Of a stretch of 64,000 bases of DNA, positions 53,481 through 61,554 are shown one piece after another. Below the pieces are notes generated by a model that saw only the letters and a list, made by a program, of their open reading frames with translations, was not told where the DNA came from and did no database searches. This DNA is from Luteimonas terrae (GTDB lineage: Bacteria; Pseudomonadota; Gammaproteobacteria; Xanthomonadales; Xanthomonadaceae): positions 868,001 to 932,000 of the forward strand of contig NZ_SMTG01000002.1 of the NCBI RefSeq assembly GCF_004358165.1, in the 5' to 3' direction. The translations under genes were made by a program, and so were the position numbers. Position 1 is the stretch's first letter. The number at the start of each line of letters is the position of its first letter.

Positions 53481-56400
53481 ATGACGACGCGTAGAGTCCA
53501 TCGTGTGTTCGGCAGGAAGTTCCGTTACAGCGCTCTGAGTCTGGCGCTGGGTATGTGCGTCGCCGGAGGTGTGCAGGCACAGAGCGCGGTGGGTTCGATC
53601 TTCGGTAACGGGCAGCCGGGGACTTCCATCACCATCCAGAATCCGCAGACCGGGCTGACGCGCACGATCAGTGCCGGGTCCGACGGCCGGTTCACCTTCA
53701 GCCAGCTGCCGCCGGGTCGTTACGTCCTGACGTCCGACGGTCGACGTCAGGAAGTCGAGGTCAAGATCGGCACGGGCGTGCAGGTAGTTCTGTCCGACGC
53801 GACCGCGACCGATCTGGGGGTCGTCGAGGTACGCGGCACACGCGCCATCAATCCCATCGACGTGTCATCGGCGGAATCGGGCACCGTGTTCACGGCCGAG
53901 CAGCTGATCACTTTGCCGGTCGCCAGCGACATTTCTTCGGTCGCCCTGCTCGCACCGGGCACCGTACGCGGCGACAGTGGTGTCGGCAGCGGCAACCTCG
54001 CGTCGTTCGGCGGCTCTTCCGTCGCCGAGAACGGCTACTACATCAACGGCTTCGACGTGACGAACATGCGCACGTTTCTGTCGTTCGCCGATACACCCTT
54101 CCAGGCCATCGCGCAGCAACAGGTCAAGACCGGCGGTTACGGCGCCGAGTACGGGCGTTCGCTTGGCGGCATCATCAGCATCCTGACCAAGTCGGGTTCC
54201 AACGACTTCCGCTATGGCGGCAGCGTCGAATGGAGCCCGCAATGGGGCCGTTCCGACGGGCGCGACGTGGCGCAGCGTGACCAGGACTCGGTCAATCCGC
54301 TGTACCAGTACAGAAGCGACAACGAGTACGACAGCACCGTGTACTCCGCATATGCCAGCGGTCCCATCATCAAGGATCGGCTGTTCTTCTTCGCCCTTGC
54401 GGAAGGCCGACACAACACTTCGGACACCTTCGGCTCGCTGACCAGCCAGGCCACACGCAACAACAGCCCGCAGGGTCTGCTGAAACTCGACTGGTATCTC
54501 AACGACAACAACCTCGTCGAGTTCACCGGCATCTACAACAAACAGAAGACCCGCTACAACGACTACGAGTACGAGCTCACGGCCGACGGCGACAACCGCT
54601 ACAACGTCGGTCGACACGAACTGCCCATCGACCAGTACGACGTCGAGACCGGTGGCAAGGTGGGCATCCTCAAGTACACCAGCTATCTGACCGACACCTT
54701 TACCGTGTCCGGCCAGTACGGCTACCTGGATAATCTGATCTCCTCGCGCCTGCCCGCGGCAGGTGTCGGTTCCGAGTGCCCATGGGCCTACAGCTTCGGC
54801 CTCACCACCAGCACGCTCGAGCGCTACATCGGCTGCAACCCCGGCACGATCAGCACGCGCCCGGACGCCAACGCGGCACCGGACGAGGATGTCCGCAAGG
54901 CGATCCGCCTCGACGCCGAATGGATTCTCGGCGATCACCGTCTGCGCTTCGGCGCTGATCACGAAACCTACGAGTCGAGCCATCGCGGACAGACCTATGC
55001 AGGTGGCATCAACTGGGCCTACTACCTGGTGCCGACGAACTCGGTCGCGACCGGTGCGTTCGCCGGCCAGCCGGGCCGCACCGTCAACGGCCAGCTCGTG
55101 CCGCGTGGCGCGCGTTACGCCCGCTCGCGCGTCCTGCAGACCAGCAGTTCCAGCTACGAGAACATCAACAGCGCGTTCTATGTCGAGGACAACTGGCAGG
55201 TCACCGACAACTTCATGGCCTACATCGGTCTGCGCGGCGAGAAGTTCGAAAGCCGCAACGGCGACGGCATCGCGTGGGTCGAATCGGACTACGAGGTCGC
55301 ACCCCGCCTCGGCTTCTCGTGGGATGCCAACGGCGATTCGACGCTCAAGATCTTCGGCACCCTCGGTCGCTACTACATCCCTGTGGCGACGAACTCGAGC
55401 ATCCGTGCGACGGGCGCCGAGTCGACCGTGTCGAACTGGTATTACGTCAATGGCTGGAGCGAAGTCGACGGCACGCCGGTCGGCCAGGGTGCGCAGATCG
55501 GCCAGACGCAGACCAACGGCACGCTGGAGGCGCCCAATCCGGCTTCGGTCGCTTCGACGGATTTCACCCCGATGTACCAGGACGAGTTGATCCTCGGCAC
55601 CCAGGTGCAGTTCAACGAAAACTGGTCGGGCGGCGTGCGCTTCATGCGTCGCCAGGTGCGCTCGGGCATGGACGACACCTGCACGACCAATCCCTGGATC
55701 GAGTGGGCCGCGGACAACGGCTACGACGATTTCGACCCGGGTTCGGTGCCGAGCTGCTACTTCGTCAATCCCGGCAACGACGTGACCCTCAACGTCGATC
55801 TGGACGGCGACGGCGAGGTCGAGCTGGCCACCCTGCCGGCGTCCTATCTCGGCCTGCCGCGCTACAAGCGCAATTACTCGGCGATCGAGCTGTTCTGGGA
55901 ACGCGCTGGCGAGACCTTCAACCTGCAGGGCTCCTACGTCCGTGCCCGCTCGCGCGGCAACGTCGAGGGCTACATCAACTCCACGCTCGAGCAGGAAGAC
56001 GCGGGCCTGACGCAGGACTTCGACCATCCGCTGTTTACCGACGGCACCTACGGCCCGACACCCAACGATCGCGCGCATACGTTGAAGCTCTTCGGCGCCT
56101 ACAAGCTGACACCGGAGTGGCAGTTCGGTGGCAACCTGATCGCCCAGTCCGGTCGTCCGGTGAACTGCCAGGGCTACATTCCGCTCGAAGGCATCGCGCA
56201 GCCCGACCTCGGCACGCTGACGCCCTACAGCGGCTCGAGCTTCTACTGCCTCAATGATGATGGCGAACGCGAGCTGCGCAACCGTGGCGACCAGGGACGC
56301 ACGCCCTGGACCTGGACCTTCGATCTGAGCGCGGCCTACGTGCCGGCCTGGGCCAACGACCGCCTGCGCTTCAAGCTCGACGTCTTCAACGTGTTCAACA

Positions 56401-56528
56401 ACGACAAGGTCACCGAGTACAACGAGTTCAAGGAAGCCTCGCGCGACGTGATCAGCCGCAATTACCTCAATGACGTCAACTACCAGTCGCCGCGTTCCGT
56501 GCGTCTGACCCTGCGCTACGACTACTGA
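53481..56528 (+). CDS. Oar-like TonB-dependent receptor with N-terminal carboxypeptidase-regulatory domain
   Basis: A 1015-residue outer-membrane receptor. After a signal peptide (cut near VQAQ, residue 34), a carboxypeptidase-regulatory-like beta-sandwich (about 38-105, DGRFTFSQLPPGRYVL) precedes the plug (about 115-245, VEVRGTRAINPIDVSS, YYINGFDVTNMRT, GGYGAEYGRSLGGII) and the barrel ending LTLRYDY. This is the Oar type, abundant in Lysobacteraceae and linked to uptake of peptides or glycans, or to outer-membrane structure. It stands alone, with its own promoter and terminator. Confidence 0.93.
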   Translation: MTTRRVHRVFGRKFRYSALSLALGMCVAGGVQAQSAVGSIFGNGQPGTSITIQNPQTGLTRTISAGSDGRFTFSQLPPGRYVLTSDGRRQEVEVKIGTGVQVVLSDATATDLGVVEVRGTRAINPIDVSSAESGTVFTAEQLITLPVASDISSVALLAPGTVRGDSGVGSGNLASFGGSSVAENGYYINGFDVTNMRTFLSFADTPFQAIAQQQVKTGGYGAEYGRSLGGIISILTKSGSNDFRYGGSVEWSPQWGRSDGRDVAQRDQDSVNPLYQYRSDNEYDSTVYSAYASGPIIKDRLFFFALAEGRHNTSDTFGSLTSQATRNNSPQGLLKLDWYLNDNNLVEFTGIYNKQKTRYNDYEYELTADGDNRYNVGRHELPIDQYDVETGGKVGILKYTSYLTDTFTVSGQYGYLDNLISSRLPAAGVGSECPWAYSFGLTTSTLERYIGCNPGTISTRPDANAAPDEDVRKAIRLDAEWILGDHRLRFGADHETYESSHRGQTYAGGINWAYYLVPTNSVATGAFAGQPGRTVNGQLVPRGARYARSRVLQTSSSSYENINSAFYVEDNWQVTDNFMAYIGLRGEKFESRNGDGIAWVESDYEVAPRLGFSWDANGDSTLKIFGTLGRYYIPVATNSSIRATGAESTVSNWYYVNGWSEVDGTPVGQGAQIGQTQTNGTLEAPNPASVASTDFTPMYQDELILGTQVQFNENWSGGVRFMRRQVRSGMDDTCTTNPWIEWAADNGYDDFDPGSVPSCYFVNPGNDVTLNVDLDGDGEVELATLPASYLGLPRYKRNYSAIELFWERAGETFNLQGSYVRARSRGNVEGYINSTLEQEDAGLTQDFDHPLFTDGTYGPTPNDRAHTLKLFGAYKLTPEWQFGGNLIAQSGRPVNCQGYIPLEGIAQPDLGTLTPYSGSSFYCLNDDGERELRNRGDQGRTPWTWTFDLSAAYVPAWANDRLRFKLDVFNVFNNDKVTEYNEFKEASRDVISRNYLNDVNYQSPRSVRLTLRYDY

Positions 56529-56550
56529 GGCGAAGGCAACGGAAACAGGA

Positions 56551-56580
56551 AAACGGCCCCGCAAGGGGCCGCTTTTCTTC
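56551..56580. terminator. terminator between Oar-like receptor and hpt
   Basis: CGGCCCC (56555-56561), loop GCAA, GGGGCCG (56566-56572), with AAAA before and CTTTTCTT after. It serves converging genes. Confidence 0.8.
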
Positions 56581-56606
56581 CTGTGTTCCCACGGTATCCG
56601 GGCGGA

Positions 56607-57167
56607 CTATTCCGCGAGTGCGTAGATGCCCGGCAGGTTGCGGCCCTGCTCGTGGAAGTCCATGCCGTAGCCGAAGACGTAGCGGTCCGGCACTTCGACG
56701 CCGACGTAGTCGGCTTCGATGCCTTCGACCAGACGGTCGTGATCCTTCACCGCCAGCACCGCGACGCGCACGTCGGCGGCGCCCTGGTCCTCGACCCACT
56801 GGCGCACGGCCTTGAGCGTGTGGCCTTCGTCGAGGATGTCGTCGACCAGCAGCACGCGGCGGCCCTGCAGCGGTGTCGCCGGTCGATGCAGCCACGCCAG
56901 GCCCGAACCGGTGGTGTTGCCGCGATAGCGCGTGGCGTGCAGATAGTCGAACTCGAGATCGAGTTCGTTCTCGCCCAGCGCGAACGCCAGCTGCGCGGCG
57001 AACGGCATGCCGCCGTGCATGATGGTGATGAACACCGGCGGCGTGTCGTCGTCGCCGTAGTCGTCGGCGATCTCGTCGGCCATCGTCTCGATCGCGTCTT
57101 CCAGCGTGTCGCGGTCGAACAGCAGGTCGGCGGTGTCGAGTACGTCGTCGAGGCGCGGTGTGGTCAT
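56607..57167 (-). CDS. hpt: hypoxanthine-guanine phosphoribosyltransferase
   Basis: A 186-residue type I phosphoribosyltransferase. The PRPP motif is VLLVDDILDEGHTL, the flexible-loop region is ATRYRGNTTG, and the purine-binding VKDHDRLV and PDRYVFGYGMD blocks follow. It salvages hypoxanthine and guanine to IMP and GMP. Its ATG overlaps the nagZ stop (ATGA, 57164-57167), so the two are coupled. Confidence 0.94.
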   Translation of the reverse strand: MTTPRLDDVLDTADLLFDRDTLEDAIETMADEIADDYGDDDTPPVFITIMHGGMPFAAQLAFALGENELDLEFDYLHATRYRGNTTGSGLAWLHRPATPLQGRRVLLVDDILDEGHTLKAVRQWVEDQGAADVRVAVLAVKDHDRLVEGIEADYVGVEVPDRYVFGYGMDFHEQGRNLPGIYALAE

Positions 57168-58147
57168 GCGAGATCTCCGGTGCGGCCGGCGGATGCGCCG
57201 GCCAGGGCGCCGTCCCAGCCGAGCGGGCCGCGCCCGATCAGACCGGTCAGGGCAATGGTGTTGAGCGCGCGGCCTTCGACCGCGGCGAGCGATTCGGCGA
57301 CCAGCTCCGGGTGGCAGACCAGCACCACGTCGCAGCCGGCATCGAGATGCGCATCGACGCGCGATTTGATGCCGCCGGCCGAGAACGCCGCGGCCATGCC
57401 GATGTCGTCGGAGAACACGACGCCGCGGAACCCCATCTGCTCGCGCAGGATGGTGTTGATCCACAGCGGCGAGTAGCCGGCCGGTTCGGGCGCGACCTGC
57501 GGATAGACCACGTGCGCCAGCATCACCGCATCGGCGCCGGCATCGATGCCGGCCACGAAGGGCACCAGATCGTGGGCGCGGATCGCCTCGAGGCTTCGAT
57601 GGTCGACCGCGTCATCGAAGTGCGTGTCTTCGCGCACCGAACCGTGGCCGGGGAAATGCTTGAGCGTCGCGGCCATGCCAGCCTCGTGCATGCCTTCGAC
57701 ATACGCACGAGTGAGCGCGGCGACGATCTGCGGGTCTTCGGAGAACGACCGGTCGCCGATCGCGAGGTTCCCGTGGCCGACATCGACCACCGGTGCGAAG
57801 CTCAGGTCGACGCCGCTGCCGCGGACTTCGCTCGCCATGAGCCGCGCATGCGCGCGCGCGGCATCGAGTGCGGTCTCGCGGTCGGCGAGATACTGCGTAC
57901 CGAAACCGGACAGCGAAGGCAGTTCCGTATAGCCGTCCTGGAAGCGCTGCACGCGCCCGCCTTCCTGGTCCACGCAGACCAGCTGCGGACGCGGCGCGGC
58001 CTCGCGGATCGCAGCCGAGAGTTCGGCGATCTGCGCGCGCGACGCGAAGTTGCGCTTGAACAGGATCACGCCGGCGCAGGCATCGTGCTGCAGCCAGTCG
58101 CGCTCCTGCGCGGTGAGTTCGGTGCCGGCCACGCCGATCACGAGCAT
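57164..58147 (-). CDS. nagZ: beta-N-acetylhexosaminidase
   Basis: A 327-residue GH3-family cytoplasmic enzyme of murein recycling that removes GlcNAc from anhydro-muropeptides. The catalytic His loop is KHFPGHGSVREDTH, and the nucleophile Asp is in VFSDDIGMAA. The start at ATG 58147 has GGAG 9 bases upstream; an ATG at 58162 is less likely. It is coupled to hpt, an arrangement common in this family. The 91 bases before it hold nothing clear. Confidence 0.94.
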   Translation of the reverse strand: MLVIGVAGTELTAQERDWLQHDACAGVILFKRNFASRAQIAELSAAIREAAPRPQLVCVDQEGGRVQRFQDGYTELPSLSGFGTQYLADRETALDAARAHARLMASEVRGSGVDLSFAPVVDVGHGNLAIGDRSFSEDPQIVAALTRAYVEGMHEAGMAATLKHFPGHGSVREDTHFDDAVDHRSLEAIRAHDLVPFVAGIDAGADAVMLAHVVYPQVAPEPAGYSPLWINTILREQMGFRGVVFSDDIGMAAAFSAGGIKSRVDAHLDAGCDVVLVCHPELVAESLAAVEGRALNTIALTGLIGRGPLGWDGALAGASAGRTGDLA

Positions 58148-58238
58148 CGCGGATGTCTCCATCGCACGCGCCGGATGGCGCGGACCGGCATTGTCGCAGA
58201 TGCGCGGCGGCGTGCCGTCGGCACGACGCGTCTCGCGT

Positions 58239-58922
58239 TCAGTCGCAGCCCGACGGGCCACAGGCCGGCGCGGATGGCGCGACGGGCGTGGCGCTGCGCA
58301 TCGCCTGCCGCAACGCATCGGCGATCGCCTCCGGTGGCTGCGCGCCCTGCACCGCCAGGCGTCCATCGATGACGAAGGTCGGCACCGCGCGGATACCCAT
58401 GGCCTGTGCTTGCGCGACGCGGTCCTGCACCTCCGCTTCGCCGGCATCGCTGGCGAGGAAACGGCGCACCCGATCCACGTCCAGACCGCCGGCGACACCC
58501 GCCTCGACCAGCACCTCGACATCGGCCACGTTGCGGCCTTCGGCAAAGTGCGCATGGAACAGCGCCTCGCCGACCGTATCGACGTCACCCTCGCGTGCGG
58601 CCAGCGCCATCAGCCGATGCGCCGGCAGCGTGGTCACGCGGACCTGTCCGCGATCGAAATCGAATGGCAGGCCTTCCGCACGCGCGGTCGCCTGCGTCTG
58701 CGCGAGCATCTGCGCGACGCGTTCGGCACCGCCGAACTTCACCGCAAGCGCATCGCGCAACGGGACAGGTGTGGCGTCGGCGTCCGGATCGAGCAGGAAG
58801 GGATGCCAGTGGATCTCGATGTCGGGCGCATCGCGTCCCAGCAATGCGATGCCGGCCTGCAGGCGGCGCTTGCCGATCCAGCACCAGGGGCAGACCACGT
58901 CGGACCAGATGTCGATTCTCAT
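58239..58922 (-). CDS. DsbA-family (FrnE-like) oxidoreductase
   Basis: A 227-residue cytoplasmic thioredoxin-fold protein with CPWC at residues 11-14 (IWSDVVCPWCWIGKRRL), a helical insert, and AVPTFVIDGRLAVQGAQ with the cis-Pro. This is the FrnE/2-hydroxychromene-isomerase branch of DsbA. No signal peptide is present. It ends in an unusual CGPSGCD tail with an extra Cys pair, possibly a second redox site. Related proteins support oxidative-stress tolerance. Confidence 0.92.
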   Translation of the reverse strand: MRIDIWSDVVCPWCWIGKRRLQAGIALLGRDAPDIEIHWHPFLLDPDADATPVPLRDALAVKFGGAERVAQMLAQTQATARAEGLPFDFDRGQVRVTTLPAHRLMALAAREGDVDTVGEALFHAHFAEGRNVADVEVLVEAGVAGGLDVDRVRRFLASDAGEAEVQDRVAQAQAMGIRAVPTFVIDGRLAVQGAQPPEAIADALRQAMRSATPVAPSAPACGPSGCD

Positions 58923-58959
58923 GGCGCCATCATGCGCCCGCAGGCGCCAGATCGGCGCT

Positions 58960-59463
58960 TCAACCGCGCTCCGCAGCGTCCCAGCGCGAGAACGGATGCG
59001 CGGCCAGCGCGAGATTGAAGTAGCGGACTTCATCGGTCACTTCACGCGCCAGCCAGTCCGGCCGTTCGAAGACCTCGTCGACGGCGTCGAGCTCGATCTC
59101 GGCGACCACGAGGCCCGCGTTGTCGCCCAGGAACTCGTCGACCTCCCACACATGCGCGCCGTGGTGCACGAGATGTCTGCGTTTCTCGACCAGGCCGCCC
59201 ACGCACAACTTCAGCAGCGCCTGCGCGTCTTCGACCGGCAGAGGCACCTCGAACTCCTGCCGCCTGGGCCCGGTCTCGCGCGACTTGATGTTGAGGAAGG
59301 CGACATCGCCTTCGATGCGCACGCGCACCGACGCATTCTGCGCACCGCTGGCGATGGACGCGGCATCGTTGAGATAGCCCTGCGCCATCGGCACGACCGC
59401 GTGCGCAGCCGCGCGCCAGCCTTCGCCCTTGACCCGGAACTTGCGTTCGATCTCGATACCCAT
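58960..59463 (-). CDS. CYTH-domain protein (triphosphate tunnel enzyme)
   Basis: A 167-residue CYTH-fold protein. The N-terminal signature EIERKF is at 4-9, with VRVRIEGD, LNIKSRETGPRRQEFEVPL and a run of acidic and basic strands that form the tunnel. Members include class IV adenylate cyclase, thiamine triphosphatase and inorganic triphosphatase; the small bacterial type is usually a tripolyphosphatase. It lies 7 bases after rlmD and is likely in the same transcript. Confidence 0.9.
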   Translation of the reverse strand: MGIEIERKFRVKGEGWRAAAHAVVPMAQGYLNDAASIASGAQNASVRVRIEGDVAFLNIKSRETGPRRQEFEVPLPVEDAQALLKLCVGGLVEKRRHLVHHGAHVWEVDEFLGDNAGLVVAEIELDAVDEVFERPDWLAREVTDEVRYFNLALAAHPFSRWDAAERG

Positions 59464-59470
59464 GCGGCCC

Positions 59471-60808
59471 TCAGCGCTTTTCGAACAGCGCGATGGATTC
59501 CACATGCGCGGTCTGCGGGAACATGTCCATGACGCCTGCGTCGGACAACGTCCAGCCGCGCTCGTTGACCAGATAGCCGGCATCGCGCGCCAGCGACGCC
59601 GGATGACAGCTGACATAGACGATGCGGCCGAACTGTTCGAGCGGCAGCTGGCGCAGCACGTCGATCGCGCCCGAACGCGGCGGGTCGAGCAGCAGCTTGT
59701 CGAAGCCCTGGCGCATCCACGCGGTGCCGCGCTGGTCCTGGGTCAGGTCGGCCGCATGGAATTTCGCGTTCGCCAGCCCGTTGTGCACGGCATTTTCCCT
59801 GGCCCGCGCGACCAGTCCGGCCTCGCCTTCCACGCCGACCACTTCACGCACGCGCCGCGCCAGCGGCAGGGTGAAGTTGCCGAGGCCGCAGAACAGGTCG
59901 AGCACGCGGTCGTCCGGCTGCACGTCCAGCAGCTCGAGCGTGCGCGCGATCATCGTCTCGTTGAGTCCGGCATTGACCTGGATGAAATCCAGCGGACGGA
60001 ACTTCAGTTCGACGTCCCAGTCCGAAAGACGGAACGACAGCGCAGGCGCTTCGGGCCACAGGGCGTGCACGCTGTCGTTGCCGCCCGGCTGCAGGAAGAT
60101 CGCCATGCGATGCGCCTCCCCGAACGCGAGCAGCTTGGCGGTATCGGACTCGCTCAGCGGCTGCAGGTGCCGGAACACCAGCGCGATGCCGTCGAAGTCG
60201 GGCCGCGGATCGCCGGCGATGAACTCGACCTGCGGCAGGGTCGCTCGCGCGTCCATGCTGTCGATCAGCGCCGACAATGGCCGGATGATCGCCGCGATCG
60301 GCTCGATGACCGTGTGGCATTCCTGCAGGTCGGCGACGAAGCGCGGGTCGCGCTCGCGGAAACCCACCAGCGTCGCGTCCTTCTTGTCGACCCGTTTGAC
60401 CGAGAAGCGGCCCTTGCGGCGATAGCCCCAGGCGCGGTCGACGATCGGCGCCATCCAGCGCTTCGGCGTCACGTGGCCGATGCGCTCGAAGTTCTCGCGC
60501 AGCACGCGCGCCTTGGCGAGGATCTGCTGCTCGGCGTCGAGATGCTGCAGCACGCAGCCGCCGCAGGTGCCGAAATGCCGGCAGCGTGGCGTGATGCGAT
60601 GCTCGGACGCGCGCAGCACTTTGAGCGTGCGCGCCTCGTCGAAGCTGCGCGAACGTGCGAACCGCTGGGCGACGACCTGCTCGCCGGGCAGCGCGCCGGT
60701 GACGAAGACCGCCTTGCCGTCGGGCAGGCGTCCGACGCCGCGGCCATCGTGGGTGAAGTCGAGAATGTCGACCTGGAAAGGGGTCTGGTCGAGACGTTTG
60801 CGGGCCAC
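59471..60808 (-). CDS. rlmD: 23S rRNA (uracil-5-)-methyltransferase, U1939
   Basis: A 445-residue SAM-dependent methyltransferase. The N-terminal TRAM domain spans about 1-70, the Fe-S cluster cysteines include Cys76, Cys82 and Cys85 (CRHFGTCGGC) and one in LQEC, and the catalytic Cys401 lies in VSCHPASLARD. The SAM motif is VLDLFCGLGNFTLPLA. Start is a GTG at 60808 where the TRAM domain begins; longer in-frame starts lack any family match. It methylates uridine 1939 in 23S rRNA. CYTH gene follows. Confidence 0.95.
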   Translation of the reverse strand: MARKRLDQTPFQVDILDFTHDGRGVGRLPDGKAVFVTGALPGEQVVAQRFARSRSFDEARTLKVLRASEHRITPRCRHFGTCGGCVLQHLDAEQQILAKARVLRENFERIGHVTPKRWMAPIVDRAWGYRRKGRFSVKRVDKKDATLVGFRERDPRFVADLQECHTVIEPIAAIIRPLSALIDSMDARATLPQVEFIAGDPRPDFDGIALVFRHLQPLSESDTAKLLAFGEAHRMAIFLQPGGNDSVHALWPEAPALSFRLSDWDVELKFRPLDFIQVNAGLNETMIARTLELLDVQPDDRVLDLFCGLGNFTLPLARRVREVVGVEGEAGLVARARENAVHNGLANAKFHAADLTQDQRGTAWMRQGFDKLLLDPPRSGAIDVLRQLPLEQFGRIVYVSCHPASLARDAGYLVNERGWTLSDAGVMDMFPQTAHVESIALFEKR

Positions 60809-60876
60809 GTGGCGAAGGCTGCGTGCGGAATGGCCGCGTATTGTCGCAGAAGCCGCCCACGCGTCGGCCTGCAACG

Positions 60877-60904
60877 CAAAGGGCCGCCCGCAGGCGGCCC
60901 TTCC
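60877..60904 (-). terminator. hairpin after ydbL-like gene
   Basis: AAGGGCCGCC (60879-60888) pairs with GGCGGCCCTT (60893-60902), loop CGCA, in the gap between the DUF1318 gene and rlmD. It likely ends the ydbH-ydbL transcript; T tract short. Confidence 0.6.
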
Positions 60905-60923
60905 ATATAGTCGCGGTGCTTGG

Positions 60924-61523
60924 TTACTTCTGGGTCCAGTTTCCGCCCTGCTGGTACCACCACCCCGCACGTGCACTCTGGATCCACTGGCGCGCGAAGA
61001 CGTCACGGATCTGCGCTTCCCACTCCGGGTGTCCATTGGCGACGGCGATCTCGCGATACACCGCCTGGCGGTCGCGATTGTCGTCGGCGACTGCGGCGTT
61101 CACCGCCACGCGATCCTTGATCGGCAGCTGCGAGGCATCGCGCACGACGATGGTGCCGTTGCCGCCGAAGCCCAGCGCGCCGGAATCGAAATGCGGTCGC
61201 AGCGTGCCGTTGAAACGCTGTTCCATGCGCGCCTGGATCGCCTGGATCGCCGGCGTGCGGATGCTGATGTCGGGCGTCTGCGCCTGGGCGCTGCCGATGC
61301 CCAGCAGCATCCAGGGATCGAAGCGCGGCGTCGTACCCGCCATGCCACCGCCCGGCACGGTCGCAGGCGGCACGTCGCTGGCGGGCGCCTGGTCGCCGAT
61401 GACGTTCTCGACGAACTCGCGCGCGGCCTCTTTCGCTTCGGCCGCGGGAAAATAGACATTGATCGTCACGCAGGCGGTCAACGCCAGTGCGGCGACGGCC
61501 GGCAAACCCATCCAACGCGCCAT
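60924..61523 (-). CDS. ydbL: YdbL-type lipoprotein (DUF1318)
   Basis: A 199-residue lipoprotein, lipobox LTAC with Cys18, followed by CVTINVYFPAAEAKEAA. The C-terminal half (about 120-190) is the DUF1318/YdbL domain, with VNAAVADDNRDRQAVYREIA and AARQWIQSA-like motifs. E. coli YdbL is a small soluble periplasmic protein that works with YdbH and the lipoprotein YnbE in phospholipid movement between membranes; here the anchored N terminus resembles YnbE in placing and motif (CVTINV). SD AGGAGA precedes ATG 61523. It lies 31 bases after ydbH on the same strand. Confidence 0.85.
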   Translation of the reverse strand: MARWMGLPAVAALALTACVTINVYFPAAEAKEAAREFVENVIGDQAPASDVPPATVPGGGMAGTTPRFDPWMLLGIGSAQAQTPDISIRTPAIQAIQARMEQRFNGTLRPHFDSGALGFGGNGTIVVRDASQLPIKDRVAVNAAVADDNRDRQAVYREIAVANGHPEWEAQIRDVFARQWIQSARAGWWYQQGGNWTQK

Positions 61524-61554
61524 CGGTGCTCTCCTGTGAATGTTCCGGTGCCGG

